In this document: positions 55,216-64,000 of the stretch, in pieces | Numbering within the stretch: position 1 is the stretch's first letter | How the letters are laid out: the number at the start of each line of letters is the position of its first letter | NCBI GenBank assembly: GCA_934047225.1 | Contig: OW203998.1 | Span: forward strand, 18,057,280-18,121,279 | Direction of reading: 5' to 3' | Source: Ypsolopha sequella | Lineage: Eukaryota > Arthropoda > Insecta > Lepidoptera > Ypsolophidae | Length of the DNA: 64,000 nucleotides | Notes under the pieces: model-generated | What the model was told of the DNA's origin: nothing | Database searches by the model: none | Seen by the model: the letters and a program-made list of their open reading frames with translations, nothing else | Made by a program: the position numbers and the translations under genes

Positions 55216-55741
55216 CTTATAAACTAAATATGTCTAAAGATAATTTTTTAATTAAAGATAATTCGAAAGATATTTTTAAATAAATATGTCTAAAGGACAA
55301 ATTGTATAATCTCCAATAAGTCACGGTATACCATGACAGTTATTATTACGATTGCACAAAGGTGATTATCGCACAAGAAAGCATCCTTGCATTTTACAGT
55401 CAACACTCGGAAATATCTCTGACACCCCAGCAGAGATTCATGTCGTGACGATATATGTACAGCTTGTAATATCTAGTACCATTTCAAGTTTAATACTACT
55501 ACTACTAGACACAGACACCCACCTGTAACAAAAAGCAATTAAAGTTTTATAACTCTATCTACGCTCATGATATGGAGAAAATGCGTTAAACTTTATACAA
55601 TCTCAGCTAAAGTCATAGACCACTTAGCCGTTAGACATCTTATGAACCATGGAAAAGTGAGATTTTTTCCGCCACTCCGCGATGTTGCGGGGTAATGCAC
55701 CCAAGTCTGCTAAAAAAAAAAACTATATATTTTATTGATTT

Positions 55742-56520
55742 TTAACCGACTTCAAAAAGGAGGCGGTTCTCAATTCGACTGTATGTTTTTTTTTTATTTT
55801 TTTTTTTGGCGTTGTTACTCCATAACTCCGTCATTTCTGAACCGATTTGTACAATTTTTTTTTTGTTTGAAAGAGTGTACTTTCAGGTAGGTCCCATTTT
55901 AGGTTTAGTGATGATCTGTTAAAGGTCTTCAGAGATAGGCAGTGGAACTCCTCAGAAAATGACAGCATACCTCTCGAAATTGAGGTATTCGCTTTGTACC
56001 TGGGTGCTGATTACAAGGTATTACTTGAAAATCATCATTCTTCCACCTGACCTTCGATCCTGGCTTCATCACCATATTCACCATAGACCTCCTCAACGGA
56101 TCAGATCACATAACTCGAGATTGCGGCAATCACTGCGTTAGGGTGCTAATTCAAGGGTATTACTTGGATATTACCAGAATACCCACCTGACCTTCGATCC
56201 TGGCTTCATCACCATAGAACTCCTCAACGGATGACAGCACATAACTTTGGATTGCGGCAATCAGTTTGTGTTATGGTGCTCATTGCAGGGCATTGCTTGA
56301 AAATTGCCAGTGTACCCACCTGACCTTCGATCTTGGCTTCATCACCGTAGAACTCTTTAACGAATGACAGCACATAACTCGAGATTGATAGCAGGAAGTT
56401 ACTCAAACATAGCTACTTATACTCACTTGAACTTCGTTTCATATTAAAACCACGTTTGCAAGAACTACTTATATTTCACAATTTAACCCAGCAACACTAA
56501 AAAATGTGAAATAAAATGAA
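55742..56520. repeat. CCGACTTC-family element with internal tandem units
   Basis: Begins TTTTAACCGACTTCAAAAAG. Three to four units of about 120 bases each carry GACCTTCGATCCTGGCTTCA, TCACCATAGAACTCCTCAAC, GGATGACAGCACATAAC and GATTGCGGCAATCA. The 3' part reads CATTTAACCC-like sequence shared with 4440-4490. The 60-codon open frames inside come from the repeat. Confidence 0.7.
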
Positions 56521-56860
56521 CTTTTAACAAAAAAATAGCAACCGACTTCAATAGTAACAGCAGTCATTCACTAATAAGTTAATAATAATTCTATAAAGAC
56601 CGATGGTACCGAAGCAACACTTTTGCCGACTTCTTTCTTCCTGAAACATTATGTTATCTAGAAGTCGGCGTATTTCCTACGACATAGCAACATAAAAACC
56701 AATATAAGAACGCCGACTTCTAGATAACATAACGTTTCAGGAAGAAAGAAGTCGGCAAAAGTGTTGCTTGGGTACCATCGGTCTTTATAGAATTATTATT
56801 AACTTTTTATTGAATGACTGCTGTTACTATTGAAGTCGGTTGCTATTTTTTTGTTAAAAG
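56521..56860. repeat. near-perfect palindrome, 150-bp arms
   Basis: Left arm 56521-56670 and right arm 56711-56860 are reverse complements with about 4 mismatches by eye. The spacer is 40 bases. Both arms include GCAACCGACTTCAATAGTAA and GCCGACTTCTTTCTTCC or their complements. The left arm continues the CCGACTTC element. The right arm is therefore probably an inverted second copy of its end. Confidence 0.9.
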
Positions 56861-56869
56861 TTTATTTTA

Positions 56870-58095
56870 TATGTGTTTTTAATTGAATTTTATGTGTTTT
56901 TATTTGTGTTGTAACTTGTACCCATGGATGGATTATAATTTGTAATTGTATGGTCTGAAAAAAGTTTTTTTTTTTTTATATAATTTTTTTTAAAACAGGA
57001 ATGGGATACTATAAAATGATATTTGTATAGTAGTGCAATTGCACTGATGTGTTGGCAAAAAAGGTTTGCCCTCGTTACGACGTCTAATGGCTATGTTGTC
57101 TGTGGGTAAAGTTATCTCTACTTTACTTTATAAGTCATTTTACAAAAGCTCTTATACTGATAAAACAACGGGGTCCAGTTGAGAATAATTTAAAACTTTT
57201 AACCCCTTGAAACAACCAACTGAGATTATATCAAAAAACGCCTATCATAGTATTAAACTGGTTCTTTCGATTTTTTCAGAGAAATATGTCTTGCTCCAAT
57301 GTTTTAATTTTACACTTGTCTATCCTGCTCAGTAGAAGCGGGCCGGTATGAAAACTCATGATTTCGAGGTGTTTTTTTTATTTATTATCTTAGAATTAGA
57401 CTGTTGAGTTTTATTATGACGGCCGTTTTATATCACATTTTGTTCGACTTTTATTTTGGTGCAAGTTTTATTAAATATAAACCAAATTATATTATATTTT
57501 GATAGATTATAATTATGGCTTATCTATGCGATTTCATTGAATACAGGAAGACGTAAGTAATTGTGACGGCTGAAATATTTAGATTTATTTATTATCTCAA
57601 GTTCATTAGATAAATGTAGATTATTTAGATTATTAAGTTATAAATATTGTTTTTTATTTTTTATTGAAAACCGACCTTTAATAAGTGGATTTGGTGTTTA
57701 CCTATATTTCATAAATAAATATATTTCATTTCATTTTATTTCATTTAAAAATGAATTTGAACAGACACAAGATCGAGATAAACCCCCTTACAGGATTGAA
57801 CTGTTTTTAAATATGGGCAATAAGATAAAAGAAAAACAAATTTACATTTCCGAAAAAATAAGTTCGATTTTCCCACCAATTAAAAATGGGACTATGTTGC
57901 GGGCTTAAAAACAGAGGATCACAGGAAGAGCTTTTTTACTCAAAAAAAGGGTTTCCTTTCATTTGACGGAACCCTTAAAAAGAGAGGACTTAAAAATAAT
58001 CTGGTTTCTTGCAAGGAGTAAAGTACAGTCTCTAAAATCAATTACGGTTCCCAGAACCTAAAGTTGTCTGGCATCAAAAACAGTAGGAGGACCAT
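56870..58095. other. no gene; LINE tail-like run
   Basis: (ATTTC)n at about 57725-57750 looks like a retroposon tail. A block near 57745-57790 is shared with 49665-49710. The rest is AT-rich. Confidence 0.3.
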
Positions 58096-58099
58096 CCAT

Positions 58100-58271
58100 A
58101 GTTGGACTCAAGCGCCTGCGCACTACACGTGTTCTGCGAAGCGCGCGCGCGGCCGTGATTCGAAATTTGATTCGTGCGTGTATACGGCGGCGCGTCAATG
58201 TGTGCTCTACGTGTGATGTTTTATGTGATTGTGTGAGTGTTTGTGCGTGGATTTTTTGGCTTTTGGTGAGT
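58100..58271 (+). promoter_or_regulatory. candidate host promoter and noncoding first exon
   Basis: A CpG-rich island (GCGAAGCGCGCGCGCGGCC, TACGGCGGCGCGTC) stands out in AT-rich DNA. It is followed by a GT-rich stretch and a strong donor, TTTTG|GTGAGT, at 58265/58266. No TATA box and no long coding frame are present, and no repeat copy was found in this window. This fits the 5' UTR exon of a gene whose coding exons lie to the right of the window. A repeat of unknown family is the alternative. Confidence 0.35.
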
Positions 58272-59140
58272 TTGATAAATTTCGTTCATTAACCATTTAA
58301 CAAATTAATGTTTGGATGCAACTTTAAGGTTAACAATGTAATTATAATATTTTTTTACATATGTATATAGATACGTATTAATATGATTTATTGGCTAAAA
58401 ACTACAATTAATATAAAAATACAACAAACAAAGTTGTTTAGGTATTATTTATTATTGTTTTAAGGTTTAGAAAATGTAAATTTTAAACAAAAAAAGTTTC
58501 ATCGCAGGGTTAGGTGTTCAATATCTTTCTTTGAAAACTTTTCAGTTTTAAAAAATAACTCTTTAACTTTTCATTGCCTTAACAAAGATTAAATGGAGAT
58601 CATTTAAGCAACATACATAAATATAGTAAATGGGGATCCTTTATTTATACAACATACAACATGGGGGGATCATTTAAACAAAATACATAAATAAAGTAAA
58701 TGGCGATCATTTAAACAGCGTACATAAATTTACGCAAGGCATTCTAAAATAAACCTTTCTTCCGCCAAGGACTTGAAATCGTTATTACTTTTTTTTTTGT
58801 AATTTTAGCTCTACTTACTCATTTTGAAGTCATTCACGGTTTAAAACAAACTTCAAGCTAGAAGTTACAATCAGTTTTTTAATTAACAATTTTTTTGTTC
58901 CTCTACTGGTCAAGTCTCTTCTTCTTGAGCTGTACAATATCTAATGAAAAATAATAGCAAATCCTACCTACTACCGGAAAAAGTTCCACTAACTCACTTT
59001 TCGTGCTTATTGCTATAATAAGGTTGAAAAGTGGATCAGCGCAATTTTTACCGATATAACTTATGTACGTCCATACGCCAGCGCCACAGTATATAGGCTA
59101 CCTGTTGTCAGTTCCTAGTGCGGTGTCATAGCCGTTAAGG
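58272..59140. other. possible intron start; AT-rich
   Basis: The phrase ATAAA(G)TAAATGG(C/G)GATC recurs near 58622 and 58692. Nothing else was recognised. Confidence 0.3.
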
Positions 59141-59142
59141 GG

Positions 59143-59526
59143 CTATGCGAATTTTATTTTTGTCACTGTCACTCCAAGCGAAAAATCGCGCAGTGCGAGA
59201 GGGGCGGATTCAGGGCGAAAGCGATAAATGTTAGTTTTATAATTTTTATAAAAAAAACTAAAATAGCTAGCAAAATTTCAAATATGAAATCTCTAGATAT
59301 TGTTGAAACACACCTAATAAAATATGTTTGAGTTCTGTATGGTTCCTATTCGTCAAACGAGGAGAAAAAGTGTGTTTCAAGACCTCATTTCGACGATTAT
59401 TTCTTTCAAGGAAAATTTATCCAAACATGTTTTCCAATTTCAAATCCCTAGATTATATAGTCAAGATGCATATACCAGAAACTGATTATAATTTTCCGTG
59501 TATTTCATGAAATACACAGAAAAGAA
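59143..59526 (+). repeat. 375-bp repeat, copy 2 of pair
   Basis: Direct copy of 17356-17736 with about 10% difference by eye. It ends at a perfect 20-bp palindrome (59498-59517). Confidence 0.7.
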
Positions 59527-60000
59527 ACACCCGGTTTACAAATTGGTAGCTTGAACAGCAGGCGACAATACCTATTTGGAAATCAATACAGAACTCTACT
59601 CTGACTCATGTCATGACGAATTTTAATGTCTTTTCATAGATAATGCATACCCACAAGGACACAAACTCGTACCTAGAATAACATAAAACTACCTGCAAAA
59701 CGTATGCAAATCACTCATGGTTATTCATGCGACGATTTGCAGTTCATGCAAAGTGTAAGCTCAGAATGTCTATTTAAATGCCAAAATGTTCACAGTATGA
59801 CTTTGACGTCATTTCTACCTAAATGTAAAGCAAAAAACCTTTGCTATAATTTTCATACGCATATAGTCACGCCTCTTTTGTTTTCCAGACAGAGAAAATA
59901 AATATCCACGATTCCACCGCATATAACTGTTAAAAAAACTCGAAAAAAAAATGTTCCCGTTATTGTTTTTTTTTTGCCTGTTAGATGGATCCCAGCCATG

Positions 60001-60008
60001 ATCTAGAC
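60001..60008. other. 8-bp target duplication ATCTAGAC (left)
   Basis: Repeated exactly at 60550-60557, fixing the hAT element ends. Confidence 0.85.
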
Positions 60009-60549
60009 CAGCGTTTCTTAATCTTTTACAGCTATTGACCCCTAAGAAATCAATTAAAATTATCAAGGACCCCCTAATAATGAAAACAGCAATAAAACTC
60101 GGATCATTTATTTTAGTACTACAATCACATATAAAAAATACTATTTAACAAAAAAAAGAGTCCAGAGATGAGCCTGCGGACCCCCAATATATATATACAC
60201 GTATATGTATACACGTATATATATACACGTATATACAAGGTGACTTTTTGATCATCGTCCAAATTCATACTGGTGGCTTGGTAAGTGATCAGTATCTTGG
60301 ATCAATAACAATTTTGGTGAAATTCATAAAATTAAATTTCGACTACCCATAGTGATTCACTCGGGACTGGAACTGAATTTCTATGGGAAGCCAAAATTTC
60401 ATTTTACGAGTTTCACAAAAATTGTTACTGATCCAAGATACTGATCACTTATCAAGCCTCCAGTATGAACTTGGCCGATGATCAAAATGTCACCTTGTAT
60501 ATACACGTGGACCCCCAGGGGTCTGCGAACCACAGGTTAAGAAACGCTG
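60009..60549. mobile_element. hAT-like non-autonomous element hosting another element
   Basis: Ends CAGCGTTTCTTAA / TTAAGAAACGCTG with an exact 8-bp target duplication ATCTAGAC, both diagnostic of hAT elements. GACCCC-type motifs near both ends (TTGACCCCTAAG; GGACCCCCAGGGGTC) are typical of hAT MITEs. The interior holds a TATACACG microsatellite (60189-60236) and a second element (60235-60498). There is no transposase. Confidence 0.85.
60235..60498. mobile_element. palindromic element nested in hAT element
   Basis: ACAAGGTGACTTTTTGATCA, TTCATACTGGTGGCTTGGT and GATCAGTATCTTGGATCA on the left are inverted on the right (TGATCCAAGATACTGATC, CTCCAGTATGAACTTGGC, GATCAAAATGTCACCTTGT). The arms exceed 100 bases. 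TATA flanks both ends, within TA-rich DNA. An older relative is at 40892-41178. Confidence 0.8.
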
Positions 60550-60557
60550 ATCTAGAC

Positions 60558-61390
60558 TGCAATCTATTGTTTTAGTGTTGATGTTGGAGGGGTGAAAGGA
60601 GAGATGCTTGGAAGCATAGTGTAGCCAAGCATAGTACATATACATAACATAGCATAGGCAATATTGCTTTTATTTTTTTACAAAGTCAGTCGTACACGGA
60701 GTGCTATAGTCACTTTTGGGATGGCTCTGCCAAGTATCAGCTAGCTGCCCCGGATTCGAATGAGCGCCGCAATTATACTCGTTGGAGATGAAACGGTAAT
60801 GAGTGCTGACCAATACAGACTTGAACACCGTAGAAAACTTGCGTGCCTCATCGTATCTATCTATCTATCCATATCATATATCATCCATCATTGTATTTTA
60901 ATGGAACTTGAATTATTCAAGTTTAATCACAATATAACACATCAACACAAAGTACCAGTACAAGAAAACAGTCATCAAACGATTTTTACAACTACCACGA
61001 TAAAAAGGCACCTTGGCTAATGCAATTTCTTCTATATTTTTATTGCAGTGGAGTTCTCATTTCGTTTTGGTGAACGATTGTGGAAACAATGCCTACATAG
61101 CCGTGCGAGCTTCCCATAACTACAGACACGAAGAGAGAATTTTAATTAACTTTTGTTCGCGAATCGCACCCTAGTTCCTAGATGATATTTCACAGTGGAA
61201 TCGGCTATTGACGTCATATTTGGATTTGAATTTTAAGGTTTCATCATAAAATGTAAACCCTTATATCAAGACTCAGTCCGTTCGTTCGTCGTTGTAGTTG
61301 AAATCAGTATGTACGTAGGAAGTTATACTAGGGCCTCGGAAAAAATTGTGAAAATACTCGCATGTGATTTTCTCACTGTTTAAAATTATC
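60558..61390. other. no convincing gene; candidate acceptor
   Basis: CTATATTTTTATTGCAG ends at about 61048 and is followed by a 43-codon open frame ending at TAG near 61174. An 86-codon frame lies at 60760-61020. Neither shows a known domain. Confidence 0.25.
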
Positions 61391-61391
61391 C

Positions 61392-62355
61392 GTACATTAA
61401 AGCCGATTTTGAAGGTTTTAAAATTAGTCTAAGAAACCTACAAAAAGCCTTAATTTTATATGATGGCACTATTTTTTGCCAATTTAAATTAACAAGCTTT
61501 ATAAACACTCGTAAATAGAATTCACAGATAACAGACCACAATAACCTTGCGTTCCGAAATAGAATTATTTCGCTAAAATCGATTACGAATGAATGAGGTG
61601 AATGGATAAAAATCCATGAGTGAAGCAAATGCGCTCATTCATTCGTATGACTTTCGTGGCTCATGCGACGGAGGTGAGGCGATGTGAGCGTTGAACGGAA
61701 TGGAATGTCAAAAATTGTTTTCGCTCCATTATTTCAGCAGTTCAAATCAGACAAACCATGGTATATGTTTTATTCGGCTATGAGAGAAACAAATGAAAAG
61801 TCGTGTGGAACTCTTCGTCGAAAAGGAAGAATGTATAAATATATATTTTTTTTCGTTGCTGTCTGAGTCTACGTTGAAGAACAGTGCTACAAACTCTTCT
61901 TGTTCCATCACGAATCACGGCACTTTGACGAAATAAAATAAAATAATCGTATTTTATTCTGTGGTAAGAGGTTATGGTTAAGATGTATCTTTTTTAATGC
62001 GGTCCGAATCATACATAAGCTATCTTTCACATCGTTTGCTAGCTCACAAATTACGGACCAGTCATCGCTCACACTTTAATTCATTCATAGCTTTGCCTTT
62101 TATCGATGTAATTCTATTTCGGACCACACGGTAAGAATGCAACATTTGCGGCTGATTCCATTCGGTCAGTATGGCAAGCGATCAGTTTTTCTACTTCTTG
62201 GTAGAATTACGACTATGTTGTAAGCTATTTCATTTTAATATTTTAGTATTTTAAGTTTGACGTTTATAAATTCGTGACTTGAAAATGGCTCTTCGTTTTA
62301 ATCTTAACTAAGTGTAATTTTCGATAATAAACCTTCAAAAGCGGCTTCACTGTAC
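61392..62355. mobile_element. long fold-back element
   Basis: Outer ends GTACATTAAAGCCGATTTTG / CAAAAGCGGCTTCACTGTAC are inverted. So are internal blocks CGAAATAGAATTATTTCG (about 61556) and CGATGTAATTCTATTTCGG (about 62113). GAATGAATGAG and CTCATTCATTC form an inner hairpin near 61593-61645. The ends resemble the AAAGCCGATTCTGAAGG family. Confidence 0.55.
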
Positions 62356-64000
62356 GAGGATTTCACGCACCCTACAGCTTTTTTGATAGGTATATCTGAT
62401 GTAATTTTTATACAATAAATACAATTTATTATAATATTTAAACCTTATGTATTTTTTTTTATAAATAATGTTTATTTTTAGGGTTACCATCAATGTAAAA
62501 GCGTTAAATAAAAATAAAAAAGTTAATTGAAACAATGTTTTTCGGTTGTCCATCTGTGTCAAAACTGTTTTTCCCAGAAACGTCTTGAGGTCAACTTGAA
62601 ATGAATTACCAAGAAATGCTTTATCCTTCTGTAAAAATAAAAGGTTCTTGTTTAACACAATATGTTTGTCTAATGCGGCCTTTTTAATGTAAAGGAATCA
62701 ATCTGAAAATCATAAATTTTCTAATTTGGAATAATACTTGTTAAATATGTTCGGAGGTTAAATTTGATTTTAAATTTTTTTCATACGTTACGCATGTAAT
62801 GCCAAGTTTGTATATTACTTAAACATTTTCAAATCAATACTTATTTATTTGATTTTATTAATTTGAAGTTACGGAACATCGGGGCACGATTCCTACTCGG
62901 ACTTGACTAGTATTTAGTGCCAATCATAGTACCAGAAACTTCGTTAGTAATAATAATACTTTTATTTTTCTATCTTAATTTCCATGAGCGGAACATAACG
63001 CCATTATTATTGATGCCGTCATCATTAAAGATTTTAAATGAAGCCATTTGTCAAAACTCGTTGTATTTTACTACAGAAGTATTTTATCGTGAACTTGAAA
63101 CAACAATATAAAAGAACTTACTTCTTTGATACTGGTTTCCATCACATCTCGTTTCACATGATTTAATCGCTGGCCTTTCCGCCCTAATTATCAAGAAATG
63201 AGTAGATGTGGGCGCCACTTTAAGGCGCCACTTGTTTGAAGCAGTGCATGTTTCAAAATTACGTATATTTTGTTCAACAAAAATAAAATATTGGAACACG
63301 TTGAAATAATTCCTGGAATGTATCGAAAGTCCGTAAAAATACACAAGTTCGTTGCGTAGCATTGCATTATATATCATGTACATCACTTACTACATCACGT
63401 CAAATTAATTGACACGTTGAAACTAGTTAAATTTAAAACAAGAACATACAACACATAAATACCATTTTGTTATAAGTATACTAGATAACAGGTTAAACTT
63501 TCGGAAGTCCTGCAGCGCAGAATAGAGTCAGCAGGTTAGGTTTGAAGTTATATGTGGCGAGTCGACCACCATAAATAACCTAGAATAGCTATTGAGAAAT
63601 AGGGGAGAGCGTTTTCCTATAAAACTGAGTTCCTGATTACTTCAAATCTGACGCATAAATGAATATGTTGAACAGGTTTATAAAAAACCCAACTCTAAGC
63701 TAACTCAATGAAACTTGGGAGTGGAACTGTGACAAAGAAATTAGACAGACTTTAATCTGTGAGATTATTTCAAGCCACGATCTTGACTGCGACCTATATG
63801 GTTTAAGCGGAAATGAGAATTCTGAGGGTTACTCGTAAGTATTGGCAAATACCTATTAGTTTAGGGCCTATCTCGCGACACAACTTTGCTCGAAATAAAA
63901 GCTATTTTTATCCGTAACGGCACGACTGTGTGAATATTTTACTTTTGCATGAAAATTACATGCATTTACGACTGATACCGGTACTGAGTATAATTTCTAC
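62356..64000. other. no gene recognised
   Basis: AT-rich DNA. Frames of 64-103 codons show no domains. A small stem GGCGCC...GGCGCC lies at about 63210-63228. Confidence 0.3.

Overview
The window is AT-rich eukaryotic DNA that looks like a moth or butterfly (Lepidoptera). The grounds are tRNA-headed SINE pieces, dispersed repeats framed by GGGTTCCGTA and by GGCCAAGTGCGAGTC, an RTE LINE tail ending in GATGGATGGATGG, a Mag-like Ty3/gypsy element with very short LTRs, and a BEL/Pao fragment. These assignments rest on recognition of motifs, since no database search was possible. I found no convincing complete host protein gene. The window reads as intergenic or intronic DNA filled by several generations of transposable elements.

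Layout. 1-5.7 kb holds old repeats, including two inverted copies of a family with a 5S rRNA-like core, plus a CCGACTTC-family copy. 5.71-10.20 kb is a complete Ty3/gypsy retrotransposon with two LTRs that look identical and one open gag-pol frame, inserted into an older fold-back repeat. 10.7-11.2 kb is a SINE split by a small DNA transposon with P-element-like features, which has a second copy at 20.4 kb. 11.9-20.7 kb contains palindromes, GGGTTCCGTA repeats, a hAT-like MITE with a perfect 8-bp target duplication, a 187-bp tandem repeat interrupted by another element, and an RTE 3' end. 23.4-31.5 kb holds a decayed LINE reverse transcriptase, more MITEs, and LINE tails including (TCAAT)10. 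31.6-34.8 kb is a 5'-truncated BEL/Pao pol on the minus strand.

35-45 kb is dense with fold-back and TIR elements. 46.7-48.4 kb holds an internally deleted DDE-transposase-like pseudogene and a YqaJ-like nuclease remnant, both on the minus strand. 48.7-56.9 kb contains repeats and ends with a near-perfect palindrome (150-bp arms, 40-bp spacer). 57-64 kb contains a CpG-rich segment ending in a good splice donor, which is the best candidate for a host first exon, and a hAT element with a palindromic element inside it.

The recurring theme is nesting. The gypsy element sits in a fold-back repeat, a P-like MITE sits in a SINE, a palindromic element sits in a hAT element, and a fold-back pair sits in a tandem repeat. 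In several cases the duplicated target site lets the order of events be read directly. Most short open frames in the window are chance frames or pieces of these repeats.
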